Positions 37,192 through 49,018 of a stretch of DNA of 64,000 nt are shown here, piece after piece. This DNA comes from Chrysogorgia sp. JL179-B06 (Eukaryota > Cnidaria > Anthozoa > Scleralcyonacea > Chrysogorgiidae), in NCBI GenBank assembly GCA_035772405.1, contig JAYKKM010000260.1, forward strand, positions 1-64,000, read 5' to 3'. A model generated the notes under the pieces. It was not told the DNA's origin, ran no database searches, and worked only from the letters and a program-made list of their open reading frames with translations. Position numbers and translations under genes: made by a program. Position 1 is the first letter of the stretch, and the number at the start of each line of letters is the position of its first letter.

Positions 37192-37816
37192 ATGTTTATA
37201 AATGTGAATTCAGGCGACTATTCACAAAATTGACGTGACTTTTTTATTGATTTATTTGAGAGAACTCCTCAAATGATAAAGAATGGCATTTGTAGATCTT
37301 TAATATCTTATCTCGTTCTCGAGTTATTCAAGATTGTGTAATATGACCTATGACGTCACTAGTTGTACCCACCATTATGACGAATCAGAAAATGAAGCAT
37401 ATCTTCAAAAATATTGAGCAAAATTGTTTGAAACTTTACACAAGTGCACAGGTCACTAAATTGAATATCCCCACGTCAACTTTATCATCACCATAGCAAT
37501 ATATATTAGTTCCCAAACCTTTCATCCTGCAACAAAATTTTTCTATTTTCCACCATGCCCTACAAAGATTTTGACTCGAAGTTGCTGTTTTGTTGGCAAT
37601 ACTATTGAAAATATACCTCACTTATCAACAGTTAAATATTGGTTTAGAAAAGGCAGAATATAAACAAGTTTTATGAGAGGTCATATTACACAATCTTGAA
37701 TAACTCGAGAACGAGATAAGGTATGGAAGAACTACAAACGCCATTCTTTATCACTTGAGGAGTTATTTCAAATAAATCAATAAAAAAGTCATCTCAATTT
37801 TCGTTTCATAAACACT
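37192..37816. mobile_element. Foldback MITE in a Ginger1 intron
   Basis: The arms of about 150 bases at the two ends are near-perfect complements. They share gacttttttattgattta, ctcctcaaatgataaagaa and ctcgttctcgagttattca with its complement. The middle, about 290 bases, encodes nothing recognisable. It sits between exons 4 and 5 of the Ginger1 gene, next to the exon 5 acceptor. Confidence 0.8.
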
Positions 37817-38743
37817 TTAATAAAAAAATTTTAAAAAGACAAAGCATGATTTAAAAATTGATTTAAAAGACAAAGCTGATTGATTTAAAAGACAAAGCAT
37901 GATTGTTTGGAAACCATGGAAAAACCATTTGGACATCCATATCCTGGCTAAGACCCTGATAATAATAGTTGTAATTGTACCTGCAGGCAAATTTCTTGAT
38001 GCATTTTGAAACTGATAATGCACTTTGAAACTGATAATGCACTTTTGTCCTTGATTGGATAAAAGTCAACAAATTTTGTAAAGTAATCTGTCATTGTACA
38101 GACATACTTGTATCCGGCTTGAGATATAGCTAAAGGTCCTGCAAAAAATAAAACAAACATAAGTTGTCTACTATAATCAATATATAAATGGGTGCATAAC
38201 AGAGCTGTTGCAGTCAATGTAGAAGCGAAATGAGCTTTTTGAAATTGGCAGCAAACGCCAAACAATAGGCCAATTTGTGATTCCATTTATTAATTACTGT
38301 ATGTATCAATTGCCGCGTGGATATAGCACTTGGTATTTTGTATCAACAAAATAGCACTTCGCTTTTTTTTGTTGACTGCACATCAAAATGACATGCTCCG
38401 CATCAGGATAAAACTTCTTTCAATTCATAACATCTGCCTATAAACGTCGCAGTATTCATTTCCATTCACATTTACTTTTCCAAGCAGGAGTATTGAAATT
38501 TTCAAATTGCATTGAACCAGTACTGTAGCAGTTCATAAAAAAAGTACTCACGAATCAAGTCAATCCCAACTAACTCTAAAGGTTCATGAACTTTAATTGG
38601 TATTAGTTCAGGCGCTTGGGTTTTGATTTTGCTGAATGTTTGGCAGCGATGGCATGATGCTATCTGACAAAATTGAATGAGAGTAATGTAATGGGTGAAT
38701 TAAATTAAATCAATTTAATTGATTAAATCTAACGACTCGTCCA

Positions 38744-38980
38744 TATATGGGTTAATTCCTCGTGTACGGGAGAGACAATAGACACAGACTACGTCATAGA
38801 CATATCAAGGTTATTTTCTCTGGATTCAGAAGCTTTACAAGAACAAAAATCCTAATCATAACCCAAATGAAAACTCTAGTCCTAACCCTGAAATAAAGAA
38901 AGACTAACCCAACTCCTAAACCTTATAATTCAATGCAACGATATTCTGTGTCTGCTACCCGAGGAAGCAACCCATACTAA
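38744..38980. mobile_element. Small inverted-repeat element in a Ginger1 intron
   Basis: The left end tatgggttaattcctcg and the complement of the right end, tatgggttgcttcctcg, match at 15 of 17 positions, followed on both sides by agacacaga. The interior has degenerate taaccct words, as in the element at 15881-16043. It lies between exons 2 and 3. Confidence 0.65.
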
Positions 38981-40432
38981 ATGTTTCTGGTGAATTGTGT
39001 TGACGATATATGGTAACTTACATATTCCTGAATATCTTCTTTCATCCCATTCCAATGATACAATGTTGATACCTTGCCAAGAGTGGCATTCACTCCACTA
39101 TGCCCCCCCATTGGATTGCTGTGATATTGTTGCAAAACATCTGATACTTCCATCACAGTAAGTAATACCTTTTTTCTTGCACCAGCTTTCCCAGCAGTAT
39201 AGTAAAGCTCATTCCCTAAGATAAAATAATTACATGTTTTAGTGTGCAAGGTATTTACTGTAGTGTGCAAGCTCCAAAACCTTATTTGAGTATGTCATTG
39301 AATCACCGAATCACGTTCTGTTAAATTCCCTTTAATAAGAATGTTGATTTGATAACATTAATTAATAACTTACTTGATTCATCCCAGGAGTAGCTTTTAG
39401 CCTGTGCACGTACAGTGCGTTGCAAATTCTTTGTGAGACCTGCCACATGTTTCCCATGGCGAAGATAGTGTGTTATACGGTCGGATTTCTCCTTTATTTG
39501 TTCGAAACGAACTTCTCTTGCACTAGCCTTGTGTTTATCGTCAATATTTGGAACCATGTTGATAACAAATGTGTAATTATTGTTATCTACTTAAATTAAA
39601 AACGATTTTCTAAGAGAGATCCGAAAGAGGCAACTTCGCTTGAGGAAAGGTAATAAGAGGGGAAAACTCAGACTGGTCAGCTGTCGTGATTGCAGTCTCG
39701 CCTGCGCACGCATGCGCATGTTGTTAGGAGAACGTTGAGACTGGGGGACGGTCCAGACCGCTACACCGTATCTGAATTTACTCCAGTCGATTGTAAAAAC
39801 ATCCTCCTTAAAACCATATTTAACACCGGTGCAGGTCCCATCACCTATCTTGTTATCAAAATGCTACAGATCAAGTACTGCTAGTGCTCAGATCAACTCA
39901 CGAACTACCGTCCCAATATTGGGATTGGGAAAAGAAGATGAAGACAATAGAGCGCTCTTTACACCACTATAGACTGCAATTTGCAACTGACTTTGAAATT
40001 TGAAACTTGAAATATTAGTATATAGTGCGGGATATGAATGTGTGACCACAATGACCTGATGTTTTTCAGTCATTGTCTGAGTAGCTTGCGTAGCCCGGCG
40101 CTTGGGAGGGCGGGAAGGGCGTAGGAAGAAGCGCATGCAGACGCCTATTGTAATTCTTCGTGCCGCCTCAAAATTCGCTGTCAAAAGTGGCCAATCAAAT
40201 CATAGCTGAAGTTTGTTTATTTCCTGTGAAATGCCACACTTTCTCACGGGCATGTACATTTCAATTTGCAAGCGCGGCAAGTCAAATATGTCAAGTAAAT
40301 GAGTAAAACCAAACGAAACAGTCTGTGCAATTGTAGTTTAAGAGTGGTGTATGGAAGTTGTATATCAAAAAAATATTTTATAAATATCTTCAAACCTTCA
40401 TCAAGACAAGAAGGTTTTGGAATTGTGTGGGC

Positions 40433-41235
40433 TAACTGTCTGAAAGAATAAATGTGGAAAATTCGACAAATCTCTCGCGAGTTGTTTGTAACGTTTGTGG
40501 GAGAAAAATAAAAACGTATGTGAACTCAGCTTTGTTTCTAACGGATTTGGGGGCAAAGAAATCTCTTTTGTCGTTGAAAATTATGGAGAAAAGAGGAAGA
40601 TTTCAATGTTGTCAAGAAAAGTCTCAGCGTGTTCTTTCTCCACTTACAAAGCGACCTGGCGGACAAGTCAGCAGCGCCAAGAAATCGCTGTCATTCATGG
40701 AAAAGGAAAACGTGAATATCAATGAAAAACAAGTGCAAGATAGCATGACATCCAGCTTGAATATTGACGACTTGGACACTACCAAATCCTCTGCAGTAAA
40801 AGTCGTCATTGCATATCCTAATGGCGTGTTGTTGTTAAAATAAATTTTGGCGAGAACACTCTTGTGATAATAAAAGACACTTGCTTATCTCGGTGGGAAC
40901 CTGTAGTAAATGCATTTCTTCGCCATGAGTTTCTGTCAAAGGAACTAATCAAAGCTTTAGAGCGAGAAGTTAACCGCGAATGTAAAACCTATTGTAAGTC
41001 GGACAGCTGCTTGAAATCCAGCAAACCTGATCAACTTGGTGTTTTCTCAAACAACACTGTGTGCAGGGAGATCAAGATTCATTGCCCGTTTCTGAGTACT
41101 GCACTGAGCAGTGCTAGCAACTTGAATAATTCCAAGTCTGAGAAAAATACTGAGCGAGCAATCAATGCTATTGCAACCTCAACGCTCATTCGATGTAGAA
41201 ATCCTACAACACGATATTATCTCATAGTGGAGTAA
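40433..41235 (+). pseudogene. Cys-containing protein of unknown function in the RecQ element
   Basis: A frame at 40433-40843 holds a CNVCGRK motif and later FQCCQEKS, possibly a zinc-binding segment, then a Ser/Lys-rich stretch. It continues after a one-base shift in a run of ttg near 40830 with CLSRWEPVVNAFLRHEF and Cys-rich KTYCKSDSCLK (40864-41235). The joined reading looks like one protein of a family I associate loosely with cnidarian genomes, with no assigned function. It may be the element's own recombination protein. More coding sequence may lie at 41428-41643 (71 codons, acidic). Confidence 0.55.
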
Positions 41236-41999
41236 GTTATCAAGACAATATTAGACTGAATCACTCTTTTGCAGATTCGCATGCAAAGGTTACATTATTA
41301 CAAGGTACATTTACAACAATATGGGCTTTTTTGCATACGTTTATCTACAAGTAAACAATGGACACCGAATATGTTAATGTTATAGCCACATAAGCCCAAC
41401 CAAAATCATAACACTTAATGCAAAGATTTGTGTCCTGAATATGAGCCACAATTAACCCACCCAAAACTTTTCATACAATTGTTTGAAAAACAAGAGTTTG
41501 AGATGTTTGTAAAAAATGAGTCAGCAGCAGAACTGGGGACATCACGGGCAAGCATGAATCGGACCGGGAAGACCAATGCATATAAGGATTTCCACTCCAG
41601 AGAAGTTGAATCACATATATGTGCTTCTTTTATGGAGATGTAGGGAATGTCCAAACTAGATGGTGCATTACATTATTATAGTACTTATGTTTATATGATA
41701 CAGCATTAATTGACCATACCAATTGAAAGTAATTTGTTCAAATTACTTGTTCATTAGAAAGTCATTTAGGCAAGAATGAGTAAATGACTCTAAATCATGA
41801 GGACATTTTTTCTTTGCATAAAAAGTTGTGTATGTAGCATTTGCCTAATTAATTGTATTATACTAGTGGTTGTTTCATTATTTAAAAGCTTTATACTGTA
41901 AGAGTTTACCATAAACATGTACAGCACAGTGTATGCAAATGCTAATAGTGTAAAACTTTAAAATAAAACCCAAAATATCAACATGTCATGCATTAGAAT

Positions 42000-43654
42000 G
42001 TCCAAGTATGTATATAAAGTGCAATATGTACAGAAGCTATGTCCTGGTTGCAAAGATGTTATTGTGTCATCCAAGGATTTGTAGGCAGTTAAGCGGAGAC
42101 AACCTTCAACATTCACAATGTCTTAACTTGTTCCTCACAATAGCTAAGTTGATTGCCATGGTAAACTATAAGGTTATGACTTGGTAAGCCATCCCTTCCA
42201 GCCCGTCCTGCTTCTTGGTATTGATCAAGATGTTACGAGCTGGTCCCCAGTTGACCACGTAACGAACATCCGGAAAATTCACGCCCATGATAAGTACTCA
42301 TTTGTTAGAGTAGACACTAAATACAATATTACTCTAAATTGTGATTTTTTGTTCCAAAAATCATATCCAGCTGAAAATTTAAAGAAATACAAGACAAAGC
42401 ATATTAAAATAAAGAGATCAGTTTCAAGATGTTTAATATCTTCGGTTTATGCTTTGTCTGAGGATTATTATAGTACAGCACTGTTTGCAGCAGCAAATTA
42501 TTTTGGTTATGATGATTTGAGAATAATTGGGGTTTTTTGAGCTCTTCATGGAAATAAAGGAATTTATATATATATTTGAAAGTCAGACACTTTACTAAAA
42601 GACAGCTGTTAATTAATATATCTAAGATATGAGAAGATTGGTCGACAGCCAAAACATGGAAAAGTATCATATCAATGCTCAAGTAAAGACCCATCATGTT
42701 TGCTTTGATAAATGGCATTCGACCTAAACATCACAAAAGTTCAAGGTAATGGACAGTAAACCAACGTTCTCATATCTCGATTTATACATTACTTTGACCT
42801 GCATACACAGCAAATACTTTAACATATATCTCTTATTTATTTGACAGCTTTTAGACAGCTCAATTATGTACTAATATTACGACTAATAAGAAGCTGAACA
42901 TGAATTATGAAACAAACATTGGTGGTTTAGTAATTTGCATGACAGTACAATTCGTTTGAATACCAAAATATGAACGTAAAATTGATAGCTTTCCTTATGC
43001 GCCACGCAACGCCAAAGTATCATTGCTTCTCTCTCCTTTTGCATCCCTATACAAGAATTAATATACAGAAATCACTATTTTATACAGGAAATACACATAA
43101 CACAGTATAAACAAATATTTATCTCTGAGTAAATTTTGAAAAACGTACCTTAAACCAGTCCATGTTTCCAGGGTATGAGACTCGTCAATAATACACGCTA
43201 CAAGACTTTGAGTGAAGACAGAGTCTATCTTCAATGCATCGAGAAACCTCTTGGTCAATTGCACTTTCTGCAGAAGCGTACACAAGTTGATAGTTACCCG
43301 CTTCGACTTCATGCATTCTATCCAGCTTTTCATTTAAATTACAGGCAGATAGTCCCATTGACTCCACTTCTATAATTTGATCGGATATGATACTCGTCAA
43401 AGGGCAAAACACTTGGACTATCAGTGCCAGTGGACGGAGATCCTCTTCTATTCGCCAATGATCATCACTAATACCTGAAAGATTAAACTCTTCCCGTAAC
43501 CTGTCGGCAAGACAGCTAACAAATCTTTCCCCTCGTACAACTGCCATATCGCTTTCTTCTGCTCCCTCTTTAAATTTATTTTGAATCCCTGTCCTTCCAG
43601 CACGTCAAGCACATTATGTAAACACACTTCGAATCCTTCGCTACTGTCCGCCAT
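42000..43654 (-). pseudogene. RecQ-like DNA helicase gene, broken
   Basis: The minus strand begins with Met at 43654, about 75 bases inside the right terminal repeat. It shows the Walker A block AVLPTGYGKSLIFQ (43505-43550), motif Ia wording CPLTSIISDQ (43380-43415), motif II with IIDESHTLETWTG (43150-43190), motif V/VI wording GVNFPDVRYVVNWGP (42235-42280) and QYQEAGRAGRDG-like coding in a shifted frame (42195-42235). A C-terminal tail with GCLRLTAYKSLDD follows (42065-42105). These are superfamily 2 RecQ helicase motifs. Frameshifts near 43290 and 42230, and a poorly preserved middle, show that it is inactive. Confidence 0.88.
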
Positions 43655-43823
43655 CTTGATTATTTATAGACTGCACTTGTCTGGCCTTTAGCCAATGAAA
43701 TGCTAGCGTTCGCCGGCGAACGCTATGCACAAAGAATTACAATAGGCGCCTGCAGGCGCTTCCTCCTCCGCCCTTCCCTCTCCCAAGCGCCGGGCTACGC
43801 AGGCTATTGTCTGAGATATTTTA

Positions 43824-43980
43824 GTGGCCGATTACATTGAGACTCAAATTGCTCAAAATTTTCAGCCCGGGCTAAATTTAGCATGTGAAAGTGCATTGCA
43901 CAGCCGTAAACACAAACACTGACATGGTGGCGTCTGCACAATTTCCCAGTTTCAGCCTGTGCTGAGCAATAATCAGCCCC
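43824..43980. mobile_element. PIF/Harbinger-type MITE (copy B)
   Basis: Counterpart of 19435-19609, flanked by TTA at 43821-43823 and 43981-43983. It sits only 8 bases from the RecQ element's right target duplication, the same distance from the empty 9-mer as in copy A. Confidence 0.75.
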
Positions 43981-45605
43981 TTAATACAGAAATTGACTAT
44001 AGCGTAATTTATTTCGTAACATACTATTAAATACTATCTTAAATAATATCAAAGAAAAGAATGTTTGCAAGTGACATAAATTAATGCCGGTGGGAGTGTA
44101 TAGTCTGGGTTGCATTGGCTGGAAATTAAGATGTTTCAAAATGGAGGGAAAGCATTGAAGCCAAGGGAAGATTTGCGCATGGGATTGGCTGTTAATAGTT
44201 TTAGTCAAGCTAATGCACCTCGCTGGTGCTTATTAGCAGATCGTTTGAGTGGTTCATCGCTTGGTGACGATCGGCTGAGCCAAACGCGATGGCTTAGACA
44301 AGCATCAGAGTAAGTCTCGGATCCTTGCATAAGAAACGATTGCAGAGGAACAAGCAGAAGAAAGAGGCTCTTAAAAGTATGAGCAGACAAGAAAGGAAGG
44401 CAAGATATTGCAAAAGGGAATATTAGCATACAAAGAATGGAAGTTAAATTGAACAAGGTCGAACAGGACCATAAGTACAAGAAAAGACTTTCGTTGTTTC
44501 GCTGGAAAATATACAATGAAGAGAGAGAAAAGAAGCTCAAAGTATACAGGTCCGTTTTAAAACATTGATTGTCAAACAGTTGGCACTACGTTTCCTTTGC
44601 TTTTAGGCAGCTATTAAGCATTTAAACTTATGGTTTGTTTATGATTGAATTGTGACTTTGTTTTGTGGTTGGATATTTACGACCTATTACAATATTTTGA
44701 CTCTTCTACTTTTGTGTATATATTAGCCAAACAAGGCATTTTACATTTTTATCTGCTTAACGACAGTGAAAATCGGATTCATTTATATAAATTTGGCTCT
44801 GTGTTTCCTAGGCTATGTTGTGGGTAGGGGCTTATGAAATGTCAGGTCTCTTGCTTGGAGCATGCCATCAGCCTACACTACTGACTTTGGCAAATTGTCA
44901 TCCCATACTTGATCGCCATCACATCGATTGTTGATACAGAGAATAAGAAAATTTGTTTAGAGATATCTATAACCCTTTAAAATTTAATGATTCTTGCCCA
45001 TCCCATTTTCCTACATGCTAAAAAGCATCTTTACCACCCCTGCTTTCCTATAACTCATTTCATAAATTAATTTTCAGAGCGATCAGCCAGCGCGGTCCGA
45101 CCGCTTCGTCGTATATATCCTGCACGTTGTGCAGAAGAGCTATTGCTATATACCCTCGGCGTCCGGGTCAAATGATAAGGTCAGCGTTAAGATGATGAAT
45201 TTTCAATGTGTTTACCATTGAACCAGAGGTATATACCCCATACGATAACAAGCTTTTTCCCGCGCTTTCACTATTTTGTAGGGCGAAGCAGGCCATTGTT
45301 TTCAAAATATCCAGATGATTATAATTTAGCATAGCATGACAAATGCTATGGCCAGCCGCCATGGCAACTGATAGCTCAGAGACCCAGGAGCGATTATAGA
45401 ATATCCGTCAACTTTTTAACTTAAATTTATTGACATAAATCAGAATGTGAAATCGTATTTATTATTTACTTTTAGCTAAACCTAGAGTAATGTAATTTTA
45501 AAGAACGAACCAATTCTATTATAACAATTTTCAACAATTTGACACGGTTTAATGACCATTTAATAGTAGCGTTACCGGTATTCTGTTCCTACTAACCTAG
45601 CGTCT

Positions 45606-45832
45606 CTTCGTGTACAGGACACAGAAATTTAGCACGGTATAGAACTGCTTCGTTCTTTAAAAAATCCCGTTTATTTTTGTCCTGGAGTTGTCCAATTCAT
45701 GAATTAAACCGTCCAATTCATGAATTAAACCTATTATGGATAAAATAAACGGGATTTTTTAAAGAACGAGGCAGTTCTATACAGTGCTAACTAATATTTT
45801 ACTCTGCACATTTCTGTGTCCGGTACACGAAG
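45606..45832. repeat. Foldback hairpin element
   Basis: The outer arms cttcgtgtacaggacacag and tctgtgtccggtacacgaag pair, and the inner arms ttctttaaaaaatcccgtt and its complement aacgggattttttaaagaa pair. A 21-bp unit containing ccaattcatgaattaaac is tandemly duplicated in the loop (45690-45731) and is itself partly palindromic. Confidence 0.8.
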
Positions 45833-46110
45833 TAAGATCTATCTCTTACTTGATTCTAGAAGACTAAATATTATCGAGTACTTCTAGCTCACTTTTTAGT
45901 TTCTGGCTTTCCCTCTCTCTAAGAGAGATACTGATGTGTCTTAGAAGGGTTTCTATTCTTATAATTTCAGGCATAAGCTGCTCCCTGATTTTGTCAGTGT
46001 TTACGTTTCTAAATATAAATCGTCGCTTGATTTGACAACTATGGCGTTTCGTTCAACATTTCTAAAATCACCCACTGTTCCTGGTATTTGAAGGACTAAC
46101 TGTTGTGATC

Positions 46111-46190
46111 AATGGCTTATTGGATTTACAATTTTTAATGGCTTATTGGATTTACAATTTTAATGGCTTATTGGATTTACAATTTTTTTT
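46111..46190. repeat. Triple tandem repeat, about 25 bp
   Basis: Three consecutive copies of aatggcttattggatttac followed by a short T run that lengthens to about 17 in the last copy. A similar short duplication, tatgtagtgggtatcaatt, occurs at 46981-47030. Confidence 0.8.
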
Positions 46191-47084
46191 TTTTTTTGCT
46201 TTTATTTGGCATATTACATCCTCATAAATGAATTGCAGTATACGGTGTTTACAATATGGAGCAACTGGCAAGCTCGGGCTGTGCGCGCAGGAACGCTTCT
46301 GTCCCCTTCTGTGCCCGCATATAGTCATATTCTGTGCTCATACTGTACTCGACTTTTCCTTTTGTCTTTTCTAATTAGTTCCACGCGATATCTCACACAA
46401 CATGAAGATTCGAAACAAGGGGCGGTTTTCCACTGGGCGAATATTTTCGCGCGAAGCGAATTTCTATATTCAAAATATTTCTGATTAGTTCCAGCTGAGA
46501 GCTCGTAAGAGGCATTTATAGGACGTAATTGGACAACCATACTGTAGTTCGGACAAGGAGTGAATCGATAAGCAGTCTTTGGTGTTCATTTACTAGTTAC
46601 TATTCTAAGACAATAAGCCAGTGCGTCGGGGAAAAACTTATTTCAATTCATAACATCAGGCTGGGGAATTCAGTATAACGAATTTGCAAGTGTAAATAAA
46701 AATGCAAATGTATATTGTGATTTTAACCTGACATAAATGGGAAATCAGTTTTTTTATATAGTATACTTATATATTAATATATATATACAGTATAGTTATT
46801 TTTATTAATTTATTACCCTAATTATTTTACAAGTTGTAAATCCATTGTATATCTTCTCTAAAATGGATTATTATTAAATGTTTAATATATCCCGACACAG
46901 AACACGTTATTTTGATGCGCAGTCAACATTACGAACTGGATTATTAGATAAATTTATGATTTGCATAATATGTGGTGATTTATGTAGTGGGTATCAATTA
47001 TTACAATTTATGTAGTGGGTATCAATTATTGTAGTGGGTAACAGACGAAGCTCAGAAACAGCAGATACTTAAAATATTTGGTCC

Positions 47085-47225
47085 CTCATATCAGCAAAAT
47101 TTGCATCTTCCTACAATCGATTATGGATCACTTCTGGATCATCTGTACACCAATATTCCAGACGAATACGTTACAAGTGGAATATATGAATCATATTTTT
47201 CAGACCACAAACCGATGTAGTGTGC
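47085..47225 (+). pseudogene. Endonuclease-domain scrap of a retroelement or Helitron
   Basis: The plus strand reads LLDHLYTNIPDEYVTSG and then YFSDHKP. This matches the last blocks (L-D-x-I-Y-T-N and S-D-H-x-P) of AP-like endonucleases in LINEs and some Helitrons. No upstream endonuclease blocks or RT are present. Confidence 0.55.
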
Positions 47226-48499
47226 CTTAAAATAGATGAGACATGCATACATATAATATATACATCATATAATGTTCGCTTCATAATATGTCTTACACAC
47301 AGGTTAAAAGTTAAAAAGTTTAAAAACTACCAAACGTAATTTTAGACTACAATGTGATCTTCAGGGTTCAAATTGACCATTAACGGACTAACCTTCGCCA
47401 CAGCTGCAAAGCTGAGTAATCAAGCCGTAAACCTTAAAAAAAAAACATCTTTTGTATACTATAATAAAATTGTAGTATATTATGTAATAAAATATTGGTG
47501 GTTGCATATAGGGAACGAGACCCTTTGGTTGCGTTATAAAACAACCCATGGTTATAAGCAAGCTTTAGCGCTTTGTGACCTATCCCTCGTTTGGAAAGTT
47601 ATCTCGATCAATATTGAACCGTTTTCAATTCTGAAAACAGATTTGGAATTAGCGAGTCTAAATACATAACACACGTACCTATTATATTACGCAAACTTGT
47701 ATACCCTTCGTAAACACCTCTTTATGTAGTTCGTCAGATCAATGAATCGATAATGGCCGCTGCATTTCTAATCAAATATGGCCCCGACTCAAACGGATCA
47801 TCGTGCTTGTGAGGGTGATTAGTAAATAATATTAATTTCTTCAATATAGTTCTTAGTCGACTAAGTGTCATTGAGCACTTTATTATAATTATGACAAGGT
47901 TTATTTTTGTAAAGTGGTCCAACTTAAAAATGGAACATTCTGATTGGTTCCTAAGCAGTACGTCCCCTTGGTTGCAGACACTTCATTAGTAATGACGAAG
48001 ATGAATACACATTATTTTTGATAAAAAATATAAAACTTTTCATTTCAGCCAATGAAAAGTTAGAAACCTTTTTAAGTTCTGTAGGTCTTAATTCTTTACA
48101 GACTCTCTGGCTTCGTTGTTCAAGTTATGTAAACAACTTAAATTTTTATGGTTCGTTTTGTTTTATAGCCATGTAATAAATAACTGAACTGATAAACAAT
48201 TTTAAACAATATTATTGAATTAAATTACTTCAATCAAGTGAGTGCATCATCCTCACAAATGTGTTAGTGACCGAGCTTGTTTAGTCTGGACAGAAGGATA
48301 TTGATGTAGTTCTTTTTGCACTCTCAGTAAATCCAACCAAAATAGAACATTATCATTATATCCTTCTATATGGACCTCACATTCGTTCAATAACATATAT
48401 TTATGAGGATGACCCACTACATTGATTGCCAGTCAAGTAATTTATGGTAATTCGTAATAGTTTAAAATTGTTTACTACTTTAGTTTGTAGTCACAGGGT

Positions 48500-49018
48500 A
48501 ACTCTTTTTCAATTTTTTTCCATTTACTTTTCCATTTCCACAATTACCTTAGGTTTGCCATTGTTGTTTGGGGTCTGCCTTGACAAAAAAACATATTTGC
48601 TGATCACACAATACCACAGGATCAATAGAAGGTGTGCCACCTTTAGCAGTGTTGTGCAGTCAGGTGCTGTCAAAACCACTGGTGAGTGGACCAGAATTTT
48701 TAAAGAAACTGCAAATACACTTCTTAATCTCCATGGAAAGGGATTGTTGCATGATGACATTAAAGGAGACAACATCTTACTATCATCTGGAAGCACTTCC
48801 TTGCACCCAATGCTAATTGATTTTGGTAAGTGCTGGAAGACAACTAATGCCAAAAGGTATATTCTAACTATGGAAGAACAAAAAAGTATTTTAAACACCA
48901 CTGGCATCTTGGTACTGAGCTTATCAAGGGTACTCACTACCAGTCCTTTGCTTCTGATGTTTATTCGTTTGGTATCCTTATATCGCAAATTTGTGAAATG
49001 TTGTGTGAAATAATAATT
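48500..49018 (+). pseudogene. Protein-kinase-like pseudogene (copy B)
   Basis: One frame runs from the hinge LPLLFGVCLDKKTYLL through FKETANTLLNLHGKG, the catalytic loop LLHDDIKGDNIL and LIDFGK. It then shifts frame before the APE-like segment, exactly as copy A does. Copy B reads HDD where A reads HND. The first lobe with the glycine loop is absent because 45080-47824 replaced that exon. The coiled-coil N-terminal piece survives at about 44335-44550. Confidence 0.82.

Larger units (their letters stand above)
34441..39557 (-). pseudogene. Ginger1 integrase-GPY/F-Ulp1-PHD polyprotein gene
   Basis: Eight exons with GT/AG borders can be placed (plus-strand coordinates): 39374-39557, 39022-39215, 38552-38663, 37981-38138, 36867-37179, 36531-36635, 36243-36418, 34441-35882. 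Exons 2-3 hold an H2C2-type finger (QYHSNPMGGH, then SCHRCQ). The integrase triad is D (38559-38561), D (37149-37151) and E (37041-37043), the last two about 35 residues apart. Exon 7 ends in WIGPY, the GPY/F motif. Exon 8 carries a VQDDG repeat, a Ulp1/C48 protease with His (34960), Asp (34906) and Cys (34771), and a C-terminal PHD finger. Two lesions break the frame: a 19-bp tandem duplication in exon 4 and a 4-base insertion near 35605. Role: self-mobilisation by cut and paste. Confidence 0.88.
33344..39765 (-). mobile_element. Ginger1-type DNA transposon, nearly complete
   Basis: The ends are TGTCACGGTCT (left) and, read from the right, TGTAGCGGTCT. Both are followed after six bases by TCCCCCAGTCT, and further in by gcgcatgcgt-like words. 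It is flanked on both sides by CCGT (33340-33343 and 39766-39769), the target duplication I know for Ginger1. Copy A has the empty site with a single CCGT at 19112-19115. The word cagtctgagttatcccc occurs twice near the left end. One spliced gene on the minus strand fills the element. Confidence 0.93.
40082..43806. mobile_element. TIR element carrying a RecQ-like helicase
   Basis: The left end TAGCTTGCGTAGCCCGGCG and the complement of the right end TAGCCTGCGTAGCCCGGCG open terminal inverted repeats of about 75 bases that end in ttgtaattct. Both flanks are TTGTCTGAG (40073-40081 and 43807-43815), a 9-bp target duplication. Copy A has one uninterrupted copy of that 9-mer at 19419-19427. Inside are two convergent gene remnants. 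A 9-bp duplication suits MULE-like elements, but no known transposase is visible, so I leave the superfamily open. Confidence 0.9.
45080..47824. other. Block replacing the kinase glycine-loop exon in copy B
   Basis: Copy B departs from copy A after ttttcagagc (45079) and rejoins at gtaaataatattaatttc (47822), so about 185 bases of A, including the glycine-loop exon, are replaced by 2.7 kb. The block contains the hairpin at 45606-45832, a triple tandem repeat at 46111-46190 and an endonuclease-like scrap at 47085-47225. No clear terminal repeats or target duplication bound the block, so it may be a composite of insertion and deletion. Confidence 0.65.

Noticed and set aside
42181..42540. 119-codon plus-strand frame
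   Set aside because: Its left part is the complement of the RecQ motif V/VI coding, which is far better supported.
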